Shown here: positions 35,832 to 44,270 of the stretch, piece after piece
Numbering within the stretch: the first letter of the stretch is position 1
How the letters are laid out: the number at the start of each line of letters is the position of its first letter
Assembly: GCA_035995025.1 (NCBI GenBank)
Contig: DASYKY010000074.1
Span: 57,771-121,770, forward strand
DNA: 64,000 nt
Origin: Actinophytocola sp035995025
GTDB taxonomy: Bacteria > Actinomycetota > Actinomycetes > Mycobacteriales > Pseudonocardiaceae
Direction: 5' to 3'
The notes under the pieces: model-generated
What the model saw: only the letters and a program-made list of their open reading frames with translations
Database searches by the model: none
What the model was told of the DNA's origin: nothing
Program-made: the position numbers and the translations under genes

Positions 35832-37066
35832 CAACAACAGGTGGCGCGCTGCGAACCGTCCTCGACGGGATCAAGGTGCTCGACTTCACCCGGGACATGG
35901 TCGGCCCGTACGCGACGATGGTGCTCGGCGACTTCGGTGCCGACGTGATCAAGGTGGAGTCCGCGCCGCGCGGCGACCCGCACCGCACCGGCGGCACGCA
36001 CTTCCTCGGCGGCGAGAGCGTCATGTTCCTCAACTGGAACCGGGAGAAGCGCTCGCTGTGCCTGGACCTGCGGGCCCCCGAGACGCGTGCGCTGCTGCAC
36101 CGGCTGATCGCGGACGTCGACGTGCTCGTCGAGAACTTCCGCCCCCAGGTGCCCGAGCGGATGGGCATCGACTGGCCCACCGCGAGCGCGGTCAACCCGC
36201 GGCTCGTGCACGTGTCGATCACCGGGTTCGGCAGCGACGGCCCGTGGAGCCACCGGCCGGGCACCGACGTCACCCTGCAGGCGATGAGCGGCGTGATGTC
36301 GGTCAACGCCGAGCCGGACAGGCTGCCGCTGCTCATCGGGGTGCCGTTCGCGAGCTTCACCACCGCCCAGGTCGCCGTGCAGAGCGTGCTGTTCGGGCTG
36401 CTGCAACGCCAGGCGACCGGCGTCGGCCAGCGGTTCGAGGTGCCGATGCTCGGCGTGATGATCGCGAGCCTCGGCACCCGCCTCGGCCCGTACTTCGCCA
36501 CCGGCGAGAACCCCGTGCCGACGGGCAGCCGCCACCACCAGGTCGCGCCGATGCAGGTGTTCCGCACCGCGGACGGGCTCGGCTTCGTCGGCGTCTCGCA
36601 CGACAAGTTCGAGCGCTTCTGCAACGCGATCGGGCGCCCGGAGCTACTCGAAGACCCCCGGTTCGCCACCAATCCCGACCGCGTCGAGCACGCCGAGGAG
36701 CTGGCGGCCGTGCTGGCGCCGGTGTTCCTCGAACGGACGACGCAGCAGTGGGTCCGGCTGTTCGAGGACGCCGCGGTCGCGTTCAGCCCGGTCAACACGT
36801 TCTCCGAGATCCTCGAGTCCGACCACGTCCGGGAGAGCGGCTTTCTGACCACTGTGGAGCATCCGAAGGCCGGCACGATCCGCCAGGTCGCCCCGCTCGT
36901 GCGGATCCCGGGCGAGCAGGCGGCGATCCGCCGCCCGCCGCCGCTGCTCGGCGAGCACAACGAGGAGGTGCTGCGCGAGTTCGGCTTCTCCGCCACGGAG
37001 ATCGGTGCGCTCGCCGACCGGCACGTCCTGCACACCGGCACCGCTCCCGATAGGAGGGAACGATGA
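35828..37066 (+). CDS. CaiB/BaiF family III CoA-transferase
   Basis: A 412-residue single-unit family III CoA-transferase. Elements are MVGPYATMVLGDFGADVIKV, LVENFRPQVPERMGIDW, and the catalytic Asp in HRPGTDVTLQAMSGVMS. The C-terminal domain has RFATNPDRVEHAEELA and PPLLGEHNEEVLREFGF. It overlaps the double-domain gene by four bases (ATGA) and the next transferase by four bases. Three CoA-transferase genes in a row suggest that several acids or isomers are interconverted as CoA esters. Donor and acceptor are unknown. Confidence 0.93.
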   Translation: MTTTGGALRTVLDGIKVLDFTRDMVGPYATMVLGDFGADVIKVESAPRGDPHRTGGTHFLGGESVMFLNWNREKRSLCLDLRAPETRALLHRLIADVDVLVENFRPQVPERMGIDWPTASAVNPRLVHVSITGFGSDGPWSHRPGTDVTLQAMSGVMSVNAEPDRLPLLIGVPFASFTTAQVAVQSVLFGLLQRQATGVGQRFEVPMLGVMIASLGTRLGPYFATGENPVPTGSRHHQVAPMQVFRTADGLGFVGVSHDKFERFCNAIGRPELLEDPRFATNPDRVEHAEELAAVLAPVFLERTTQQWVRLFEDAAVAFSPVNTFSEILESDHVRESGFLTTVEHPKAGTIRQVAPLVRIPGEQAAIRRPPPLLGEHNEEVLREFGFSATEIGALADRHVLHTGTAPDRRER

Positions 37067-38307
37067 ACCGCCGCCCCGCCCTGCACGGCATCAGGGTGCT
37101 CGACTTCACCCGCGCCATGGCCGGGCCCTACGGGACCCAGGTGCTCGCGGACTTCGGCGCCGACGTGGTACGGATCGAGTCCGTCCCCCAGGTCGACGGC
37201 GTGATCTCCGACCGGGGCAGTGGCGTCACCAAGATCAACGGTGAGAGCCCGATGTTCATGACCTACAACCGCAACAAGCGGTCGCTGTGCCTCGACCTGC
37301 GTGCCCCCGCCACGCGCGCGGTGCTGGACCGGCTCATCGGCAGCGCCGACGTGCTCGTGCAGAACTTCCGGCCCGGTGTGGCCGAGCGGATGGGCATCGG
37401 CTGGGAGCACGCGCACGAGCTGAACGAGCGGCTGATCTACGTCTCCATCAACGGGTTCGGCACGAAGGGTCCGTGGCGCGACCGGCAGGGCATCGACGTC
37501 GTCATCCAGGCCATGAGCGGGGTCATGTCGGTCACCGGCGAGCAGGACGGGGACCCGGTCCTCTGCGGTGCGCCGGTCGCCGACTTCAGCACCGCGATGG
37601 TCCAGGCGCAGGGCGTGCTGCTGGCGCTGCTCGAGCGCTCGGTCAGCGGCGTGGGCCAGCACGTCGAGGTGCCGATGCTCGCGGTCGCGTTCTCCAGCCT
37701 CGCCCACCACCTCGGCCCGTACTTCGCCACCGGCACCGACCCGGTCCGCCGGGGCAGCGGGCACAGCCAGTTCGCGCCGTTCCAGGCGTTCCGCACCGCC
37801 GACGGGTACGGCATCGGCGGGGTCACCCGGGAGCGGCAGTGGGCCCCGTTCTGCCGCGTCATCGGCATGCCGGAGCTGATCGACGACCCGCGCTTCGCCC
37901 ACAACGCCGACCGCGTCGCGCACCGCGAGGAGATCGTGGCACTGGTCGCGCCCCGCTTCCCGGCCCGGACGTCGGCGGCGTGGGAGGAGGCGTTCGCCGA
38001 GGCGGGCGTTCCTTTCGGCGCGGTGAACTCGTTCTCGCAGGCGCTGGAGTCCGAGCACGCCGACGCGAACGACATGATCACGTCGGTGGACCACCCGCTC
38101 GCCGGGCCGTTCCGCATGGTGGCGCCGCCCCTGCGGCTGTCCGCGACACCGGCGCGCGTGCGCCGGGCGGCGCCCCTGCTCGGCGAGCACTCGCGGGACG
38201 TCCTGGCCGACGCCGGGTTCGGCGCGGACGAGATCGACGGCCTGGTCGCGGACGGCGTCGTGGTCGACGGGGCCCCGCTGCCCGCGGCGGCCGGGGAGGG
38301 GTCGTGA
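37063..38307 (+). CDS. CaiB/BaiF family III CoA-transferase
   Basis: A 414-residue family III CoA-transferase closely similar in layout to its upstream neighbour: AMAGPYGTQVLADFGADVVR, LVQNFRPGVAERMGIGW, catalytic Asp in RQGIDVVIQAMSGVMS, and PLLGEHSRDVLADAGFGADE near the end. The two single-unit genes are likely tandem duplicates. Overlap is ATGA upstream and TGATG downstream, so translation is coupled through the whole run. Confidence 0.93.
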   Translation: MNRRPALHGIRVLDFTRAMAGPYGTQVLADFGADVVRIESVPQVDGVISDRGSGVTKINGESPMFMTYNRNKRSLCLDLRAPATRAVLDRLIGSADVLVQNFRPGVAERMGIGWEHAHELNERLIYVSINGFGTKGPWRDRQGIDVVIQAMSGVMSVTGEQDGDPVLCGAPVADFSTAMVQAQGVLLALLERSVSGVGQHVEVPMLAVAFSSLAHHLGPYFATGTDPVRRGSGHSQFAPFQAFRTADGYGIGGVTRERQWAPFCRVIGMPELIDDPRFAHNADRVAHREEIVALVAPRFPARTSAAWEEAFAEAGVPFGAVNSFSQALESEHADANDMITSVDHPLAGPFRMVAPPLRLSATPARVRRAAPLLGEHSRDVLADAGFGADEIDGLVADGVVVDGAPLPAAAGEGS

Positions 38308-39158
38308 TGGAGATCGTGGACGCGCAGCTCCACCCGCCGGAGCCGGTGGCGGACTGGCCGTTCGAGGACTCCCGCGTCGCGCTGAGCTGCGAGCTGGCGC
38401 GCGAGGCGATGGACTCGGTCGGGGTCGACGCCGCGCTCATGCTCACCGGCGACGCGCGGTACTGCGAGTACGCGATCCGCACCTACCCGGGCCGGTTCGC
38501 GGGCTGCCTGACGATCGACCCGGACCGGGCGGACATCGCGGACTTCGTGGCCGGGTTCCGCGACCGGCCGGGCATGGTGGCGCTGCGGGTGATCGCGCGG
38601 AGCTGGACCGACGGCGAGCTGACCGCCGAGTTCACCGACGGCCGCTACGAGCCGGCGCTCGCCGCGGCGGAGAAGCACGGCGTGCCCGTGTTCATCCAGG
38701 CCGCCGGGCACCGCGAGGCGCTCGAGTCGGTCGTGCGGGCGCACCCGGACCTGCAGTTCGTGCTCGACCACGCGGGCCTGAACCAGCAGCCGACGGCCGT
38801 CGCCGACGACCCGTGGGCGCAGGTGCCGGACGTGGTGGCGATGGCCGCGTTCCCCAACGTCGCGGTGAAGCTCACCGGCATTCCCACGCTGTCGCGTGTG
38901 GACTTCCCGTACCGCGACGTCTGGCCGCACGTGCACCGGATCCTCGACGCCTTCGGCGTCGAGCGGGCGATGTGGGGCAGCGACTTCACCCGCCTGCGGT
39001 ACGCCCCGCGCTCGGTGCGCCGGGGGCCGCGCGCGGGCTGGTACGGCCTGTACAGCGACTCGGTGGCGTACCTGCGGGACACCGGCGAGCTGTCGGCCGA
39101 CGCGAAGGAAGCCTTGTTCGGCGGCACGATCCGCCGTCTGCTGGATTGGAGAAACTAG
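38307..39158 (+). CDS. amidohydrolase-family protein (COG2159, decarboxylase/hydrolase type)
   Basis: A 283-residue TIM-barrel amidohydrolase_2 protein. The N-terminal strand is MEIVDAQLHPPEPV, with Gln where the first metal His of HxH usually stands. Later elements are VFIQAAGHREAL, LQFVLDHAGLN, and the Asp in RAMWGSDFTRL. GGGGAGGGG lies 6 bp before the ATG. COG2159 proteins hydrolyse lactones or decarboxylate acids with a divalent metal; the missing His may mean a changed metal site. Lactonase or decarboxylase on a pathway acid is a guess. Confidence 0.85.
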   Translation: MEIVDAQLHPPEPVADWPFEDSRVALSCELAREAMDSVGVDAALMLTGDARYCEYAIRTYPGRFAGCLTIDPDRADIADFVAGFRDRPGMVALRVIARSWTDGELTAEFTDGRYEPALAAAEKHGVPVFIQAAGHREALESVVRAHPDLQFVLDHAGLNQQPTAVADDPWAQVPDVVAMAAFPNVAVKLTGIPTLSRVDFPYRDVWPHVHRILDAFGVERAMWGSDFTRLRYAPRSVRRGPRAGWYGLYSDSVAYLRDTGELSADAKEALFGGTIRRLLDWRN

Positions 39159-39607
39159 TGGAAGAACCGGACGCCGAGGTGTTCGAGCGGTACCCAGAGG
39201 CACCGCTCGACCGGGACAACATCGAGTACTACAAAGGACTGCTGCGCCACGAGCTCCGGTTCAACCGCTGCCAGGACTGCGGCCACTGGATGGACACGCC
39301 GCGGGACCTGTGCCCGGAGTGCTGGTCGCACGACGTCGCCCCGGAACCCGTCAGCGGGCGCGGCTCGGTCTACATGCTGACGTGGCTGCACCAGGGGCCC
39401 GCGGAGCTCGGCGGGAACTACGAGGAGCCGTTCCCGCTGGTGTCGGTCGAGCTGGCCGAGCAGCGGGCGCTGCGGCTCACGACGTGGATCGTGAACGCGC
39501 GCCGCGAGGATCTCACCGTCGGCCGGGAGATGGAGCTCGTGTGGATCGACCGCGCGGGCGCCCCGGTGCCCGCCTTCCAGCCCGCCGGTGAGGAGGCCCG
39601 CTCATGA
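39158..39607 (+). CDS. DUF35 OB-fold protein with zinc ribbon, third copy
   Basis: A 149-residue DUF35 protein started by GTG (TAGTG overlap with the amidohydrolase stop), with GGAG 7 bp upstream. The zinc ribbon is CQDCGHWMDTPRDLCPECW, and the OB-fold starts PEPVSGRGSVYMLTWLHQGP. The partner thiolase-fold gene begins inside its last codons (4-bp overlap), the same arrangement as the pair at 10374-11947. Confidence 0.91.
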   Translation: MEEPDAEVFERYPEAPLDRDNIEYYKGLLRHELRFNRCQDCGHWMDTPRDLCPECWSHDVAPEPVSGRGSVYMLTWLHQGPAELGGNYEEPFPLVSVELAEQRALRLTTWIVNARREDLTVGREMELVWIDRAGAPVPAFQPAGEEARS

Positions 39608-40812
39608 GCACCCGCAACCCGATGAAGGACCAGGTCGCGATAGTCGGTCTCGGCTCGAGCCCGTACGGGCGGGACCTGCGCCGGACGGCCAGCTCGCTCG
39701 CGCTCGAGGCGTCGGTGAAGGCCATCCGGGACGCGGGGCTGACCAAGGAGGACATCGACGGCCTGTGCGGCTACGGGTTCGGCTTCGGCTCGTTCCCGGG
39801 CGGGTTCATGGACGTCCACGAAGGACTGGGCATCGGCCCGCGGCTGACCTGGGTGACGAACTCGTGGCTCGGCGCGGGCCTGCTGGAGACCGCGCACGCG
39901 GTGTACAGCGGGGCGTGCGACGTCGCGCTGGTGGTGATGACCCACATGCGTGACACCCGCTCGTCGGTCTCGGCGCGCAACGACCCCTTCCGGGTGCGCA
40001 CGGCACAGACCGGTGGCCGCGGCTGGCTCGAGGGCGGCTCCCGCGGTACCCCCGGGGCCGCGCTCGGCACCGGCGTCTACGCGCAGTGGGGCGCGCGGTA
40101 CATGCACGAGTACGGTGCGCCGCGCGAGGTCTTCGGCATGATCGCGGTGAACAACCGCACCAACGCGTCGCGGAACCCGAACGCGTTGCTGCGCGAGCCG
40201 ATCACGATGGACGACTACCTCAACGCGCGGGTGGTCAGGGAGCCGCTCGGCCTGCTCGACATGGACGTGCCGGTCGACGCCGCGGAGGCGATTATCGTGA
40301 CCACCGCGGAGCGGGCGAAGGACATGGTCGCCAACCCGGTCTACGTGCACGCGGCCACCTACGGCGAGGCGGGCTATGGCGTGCACGCCTACGACAACGG
40401 TCGGAGCTGGACCGAGACCGCCCCGTGGGTCGCGATGCGCAGCATCTGGCCCAAGAGCGACGTGACCCGCGACGACCTCGACCTGTTCTTCCCCTACGAC
40501 GGGTTCACGCCGAACGCCATCGCCTTCACCGAGGCCGCCGGGTTCTGCGAGCCGGGCGGGGCGTACGACTTCCTCCAGTCCAACTGGGACAAGGACGAGA
40601 ACCGGCTGCGGCTGGGCGGGAAGACCTACGTGAGCACCAACGGCGGCAGCTGCTCGCACGGCCGCATGGGCGGGTTCAACTACTACGGCGAAGCGGTCGC
40701 CCAGCTGCGCGGCAGCGCGGGCGAGCGGCAGATCCCGGGCGCCCGCAACGCGCTGATTGGTATCGGCAGCTTCTACCACGATCCGACCGCGGTCGTGCTC
40801 CGAACGGACTGA
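39604..40812 (+). CDS. thiolase-fold protein (SCP2-thiolase-like), third copy, lacking catalytic Cys and His
   Basis: A 402-residue thiolase-fold protein. The N-terminal nucleophile site reads WVTNSWLGAGLLETAHAVYS, without Cys. The C-terminal HGG element is replaced by VSTNGGSCSHGRMGGFNYYG, so the usual His is also displaced. It starts inside the DUF35 stop (ATGA). Loss of both residues separates it from thiolases and leaves only aldolase-like or non-catalytic roles in a complex with the DUF35 protein. The two Tyr in GGFNYYG may correspond to acid-base Tyr of Ltp2, but this was not aligned. Confidence 0.84.
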   Translation: MSTRNPMKDQVAIVGLGSSPYGRDLRRTASSLALEASVKAIRDAGLTKEDIDGLCGYGFGFGSFPGGFMDVHEGLGIGPRLTWVTNSWLGAGLLETAHAVYSGACDVALVVMTHMRDTRSSVSARNDPFRVRTAQTGGRGWLEGGSRGTPGAALGTGVYAQWGARYMHEYGAPREVFGMIAVNNRTNASRNPNALLREPITMDDYLNARVVREPLGLLDMDVPVDAAEAIIVTTAERAKDMVANPVYVHAATYGEAGYGVHAYDNGRSWTETAPWVAMRSIWPKSDVTRDDLDLFFPYDGFTPNAIAFTEAAGFCEPGGAYDFLQSNWDKDENRLRLGGKTYVSTNGGSCSHGRMGGFNYYGEAVAQLRGSAGERQIPGARNALIGIGSFYHDPTAVVLRTD

Positions 40813-40820
40813 GGTGAGAG

Positions 40821-42488
40821 ATGGTCGGCGCGGCGGCGGACCGGGCATGGCGGCGGTCGACGGTGTGGCAGGTCCTGGCGGAACAGGCTACGGCGCGAGG
40901 TGACAAGGAGGCATTGGTCGGTGTGGACACCGACGGCGACGTGACGCGCGTGACGTACGGTGAGTGGGCCCGCCACGCCGCGGCGCTGTCCGCCGGGCTG
41001 GCGGGCATCGGTGTGCGCCGGGGTGACCGGGTGGCGATCCTGATGACGAACCGCGTGGAGTGGCTGTACACCTACCTCGCGGCACTGCGGATCGGGGCGA
41101 CCGTCGTGCCGATCAGCACCTGGCTCAAGGACGACGAGGTCGGCTACATCCTGGGCAAGGCGAAGGTGCGGCACCTCGTGCTCATGGACCGGTTCCGCAA
41201 GATCGACTTCCGGGCCATGCTCGGGCGGCTGTGCCCGGCCTTGCCGTCGTCGGCACCCGGCGACCTGCGCAGCGAGCGGTTTCCCGCGCTGCGCAACGTC
41301 GTCGTGTGGTCCAAATCGGACAGTCAGCCGACGCCGGGCGCGTTCTCCTGGACGGACCTGGTGGCCGAGCACGCCGAGGAGAACGTGCGGCCGGCCGAGG
41401 CCGAGCGGGCGGCGGTGCGTCCGGAGGATCTCGCGCTGATCAAGTTCACCTCCGGCAGCACCGGGTTCCCGAAGGGAGCGCTGCTCGAACAATGGGGCCT
41501 GGTGGTCGACGCCCGGCTCCACGCGCGCAGGCTCCAGCTCGGGCCGGCGGACCGGTGGTTCTCCGCGATGCCCTTCTTCCATGCCGGGGGCAGCGTGTGG
41601 GGTCTGATGTCGATGCTGGTCAGCGGCGGCACACTGGTTTTCACCGAGGCCTTCGACGGCCGGACGTCCGTCGAGGTCATGGACCGGGAACGATGTACCG
41701 CGCATTTCGCCGTGCCGCCCATGCTCCGCGACGAGGTGGACGCGCTCAGATCCGAGGGACGCACGCTGAGCACGCTGCGATTCTGCTGCGGCGGAAATGT
41801 CGGCCTGGCCGAGGAGGTGCGGAAGTGGCTGGATCCGGAGTTCGTGATCGGCCCGTACGGGCTGACCGAAGGATATGGGCCGCTCACGGTCAATTCCCCC
41901 GACGACCCGCCCGACAAGGCGGGCACCGCCGGCCGTTTCTTCGACGGCGTCGAGTACCGGGTCGTGGTCCCGGACTCCGGTGTGGACGTTGCCCCGGGGG
42001 AGATCGGCGAGTGTCTGGTTCGTGGCCTGGTGATGCGCGGCTACCACGACGAGCCCGGACGCACGGCGGAGGCGATCGACCCGGACGGCTGGCTGCACAC
42101 GCAGGACCTGATCAGCGTCGACGAGCAGGGCTATGTGACCTATGTCGGCCGTATCAAGGCGATGCTCAAGGTCGGTGGGGAAAACGTCGCCGTCGAGGAG
42201 GTCGAGAACTGCATCCGGCGTTTTCCCGGCGTTGCGGAGTGTTGTGTCATCGGCATTCCGGACCGCCGGAAACAGGAGATCGGCCGCGCCTATGTCGTGG
42301 CGAGCCGGCCGGGCCTGGACACGGACGCGCTGCGGTCGTGGTGCCTCGAGCACCTGGCCCGGTTCAAGGTGCCGCGCGACTTCGTTGTCGTGCCAAGCCT
42401 TCCGATGACGGGTTCGACGAAGGTCGACCGCGCGGCGGTGATCGCGGCCGACCCCGATGCCTCGGCACTGGAGCATCGGCAGGCATGA
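40821..42488 (+). CDS. AMP-dependent acyl-CoA ligase (ANL family)
   Basis: A 555-residue ligase. P-loop IKFTSGSTGFPKGALLEQWG, GxTE motif IGPYGLTEGYGP, hinge VGRIKAMLKVGGENVAVEEV and the catalytic Lys in PMTGSTKVDRAAV. GAGG sits 6 bp before the ATG, 8 bp after the thiolase-like stop. It shares the general layout (including FTSGSTGFPK) with the ligase at 11929 in the left operon. It likely activates the acid released early in the pathway and is the last catabolic gene of this unit. Confidence 0.92.
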   Translation: MVGAAADRAWRRSTVWQVLAEQATARGDKEALVGVDTDGDVTRVTYGEWARHAAALSAGLAGIGVRRGDRVAILMTNRVEWLYTYLAALRIGATVVPISTWLKDDEVGYILGKAKVRHLVLMDRFRKIDFRAMLGRLCPALPSSAPGDLRSERFPALRNVVVWSKSDSQPTPGAFSWTDLVAEHAEENVRPAEAERAAVRPEDLALIKFTSGSTGFPKGALLEQWGLVVDARLHARRLQLGPADRWFSAMPFFHAGGSVWGLMSMLVSGGTLVFTEAFDGRTSVEVMDRERCTAHFAVPPMLRDEVDALRSEGRTLSTLRFCCGGNVGLAEEVRKWLDPEFVIGPYGLTEGYGPLTVNSPDDPPDKAGTAGRFFDGVEYRVVVPDSGVDVAPGEIGECLVRGLVMRGYHDEPGRTAEAIDPDGWLHTQDLISVDEQGYVTYVGRIKAMLKVGGENVAVEEVENCIRRFPGVAECCVIGIPDRRKQEIGRAYVVASRPGLDTDALRSWCLEHLARFKVPRDFVVVPSLPMTGSTKVDRAAVIAADPDASALEHRQA

Positions 42489-42503
42489 CTCATCGCTTTC
42501 CGT

Positions 42504-42532
42504 GCCATGTCCCCGGCAGATGGGGCCACGGC
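42504..42532 (+). terminator. imperfect hairpin after the acyl-CoA ligase gene
   Basis: GCCATGTCCCC (42504-42514) and GGGGCCACGGC (42522-42532) pair at 9 of 11 positions around a 7-base loop. No U tract follows. It lies 15 bp after the ligase stop and 62 bp before the regulator, so it may partly separate the two. Confidence 0.4.
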
Positions 42533-42593
42533 GTATCATCGCCAGCTGTCGCCGTGAGTGTGGCAGGTGTCAAGATGCTGACTTGGGGATCAA

Positions 42594-43277
42594 ATGCGGG
42601 TGAAGCCGGAGACCAGCCTCAGGGGCATGGCATACGCCGAAATTCGGCGGCGAATCCTTGATGCGGAGCTGCCACCGGGTTCCGCGTTGTCGGAATATCA
42701 GGTGTCCGCGCAGCTCAAGATAAGCCGGACCCCGGTCCGCGAGGCCCTGCGCCAGCTCGAGCGCGAGGGCCTGGTCGTGTCGATCCCGCAACGCGGCACC
42801 TATGTCGCGGAGCTGTCGGCATCCGACGTACTGGAGATCTATCAGGTACGGGAAGAACTCGAGGGCTTCGCGGCCCGCACGGCGGCAGCGCACATGAGCG
42901 CCGGCGCAGCGGCCAATCTCGAGGAGGAGCTGGAACGCGCCCTGGAGGCAGGCGAGTCCGACCCGCAGCTGGCGTTCGAGGCGGATGTCAAGCTGCACAA
43001 GGAGTTGCTGCGGGTCACCCAGAATCGTCGGCTGGAGCAGTTCCTCGGCACGCTCGATGACCAGGTGCACATCATCCGGCACCTGACCCCGTCGGCTGCG
43101 GGCAGGCTGAAGCAGATGACCGCCGAGCACCTGGAGATCATCCGCGCCATCAAGGCCGGCCGCTCCGCCGCGGCCGAAGAAGCGATGCGCCAGCACCTGA
43201 GAGTCGCCCGCGACAACGTTCTTAAGCTTCTGCTGCCGTCCCAGACACCGAACCTGCCTGACTTGCGAGGCAATTAG
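42594..43277 (+). CDS. GntR-family regulator, FCD subfamily
   Basis: A 227-residue regulator. The winged HTH covers about residues 12-72 (YAEIRRRILDAELPPGSALS, ISRTPVREALRQLEREGLV, PQRGTYV). The FCD ligand domain follows, with a full metal/ligand set: Asp and His in EADVKLHKELL, His in TAEHLEII and His in MRQHLRVAR. FCD regulators sense carboxylates and bind short palindromes, often with a GTATAC core. Three promoters in the window carry that core, so this is the best candidate for their repressor. It lies 105 bp after the ligase gene; GGGGA is the only ribosome-site-like run before the ATG. ATG 42627 is an alternative start but would cut the HTH. Confidence 0.9.
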   Translation: MRVKPETSLRGMAYAEIRRRILDAELPPGSALSEYQVSAQLKISRTPVREALRQLEREGLVVSIPQRGTYVAELSASDVLEIYQVREELEGFAARTAAAHMSAGAAANLEEELERALEAGESDPQLAFEADVKLHKELLRVTQNRRLEQFLGTLDDQVHIIRHLTPSAAGRLKQMTAEHLEIIRAIKAGRSAAAEEAMRQHLRVARDNVLKLLLPSQTPNLPDLRGN

Positions 43278-43347
43278 GGCACAACGCTGTAACCGAGATC
43301 TCGGGCCACCTCGAGGACGTCGAGGAGGCGTTGGCCGACAAATTTGT

Positions 43348-43577
43348 GAACGTGTCGGCCTGTCGTTCATCCCGCCCGGCCAGCCCTGGCGCAACGGCTA
43401 CGTCGAGTCCTTCAACTCCCGAGTCCGCGACAAACGCCTCAACATCAACATCTTCTGGTCACTCACGCACGCGTAGTGATCACCGACTGGAAACTCGACT
43501 ACAACCACCGCCGACGACACCGCTCACCCGGCTACCAGACACCAGCGGACGACGCTGCCGCCCGCACCCACCGATGA
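43348..43577 (+). pseudogene. IS3-type transposase C-terminal remnant, frameshifted
   Basis: The end of an IS3-family integrase-core transposase is readable in two frames. The first gives FIPPGQPWRNGYVESFNSRV and then RDKRLNINIFWSLTHA to a stop at 43474. The second, from 43473, gives VVITDWKLDYNHRRRHRSPG and YQTPADDAAARTHR to a stop at 43577. The catalytic Glu lies in GYVESFNS. The 5' part, the other orfs and a clear inverted repeat are missing, so it is a dead scar. It marks a past insertion or recombination at the edge of the catabolic island. Confidence 0.85.
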
Positions 43578-43796
43578 ACGACTCTCACACCAAGCGGATC
43601 AGTTCTCGGGGTCCGGCCAGTATCGCGTCGCGGTACATCGACGAACGGATTCGCCCGTATTTCGACGCGACCGAGGTCGGCACGGACGCAGCCCGGCGCG
43701 GGCGGCCGTTCGACCTCTCGCAGCTGATGTCGAGCTGCCGTGACGGCGGGACCAGGCGGCCTTCGGGCAGCCGGGTCAGACCATCATGCTGGCACC

Positions 43797-44196
43797 GCCC
43801 ACCGGTCACCTGCTCGGGAGCCAGGTAGTAGGCGGTGCCGACTATCTCGCCGGAGTTCGTCAGCTGGGCCGAGCCCGTGGTCCAGGCCAGCCCGAAGTCG
43901 GCGAGGAAATGCTGGCCGGCGGAGTCGGTCAGCACGTTGGACGGCTTGATGTCACGGTGCACGATCCCGCGTACGTGCACGTGGGCCGGCGCCGCCGCGA
44001 CGCGGGCGCCCAGGGTGGCCACCTCCCTGGGCGCCCGCGGACCGTCGTCGTCGATGCGCCGACGCAGCGTGCCGCCGTCGACCAGCCTCATAGATCGCGA
44101 CACCGCGGTCGAGCACCGGGTCCCGCGCGGCGTACACGTCGGCCATACCGCCGGAACCCAGCAGCTCACCCGGCTCGTACCGCCCCGCCACGACCC
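43797..44196 (-). pseudogene. Ser/Thr protein kinase fragment (disrupted)
   Basis: Reading on the minus strand, the glycine loop VVAGRYEPGELLGSGGMADV is followed by YAARDPVLDRGVAIYEAG in one frame. In another frame come MRLVDGGTLRRRIDDDGP, the catalytic loop GIVHRDIKPSNVL, ADFGLAW, and GTAYYLAPEQVTGG. The VAVK lysine and helix C region are missing, and the sequence stops being kinase-like after the APE motif. So there is an internal deletion with frame change plus a 3' truncation. The intact parent is of the Pkn type. It cannot encode a working kinase. Confidence 0.82.
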
Positions 44197-44270
44197 GCGC
44201 GTCGCCTCCATGATCGTCAGCTATCCCCGCACGCCGCCCGGAAACCCCGGGCGGGCGATCGAACCCGTAC

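Noticed and set aside
43585..44211. Functional Ser/Thr kinase from the longest open frame
   Set aside because: The frame misses the glycine loop (which is in another frame), the ATP-binding Lys and helix C, and ends in non-kinase sequence; called a pseudogene.
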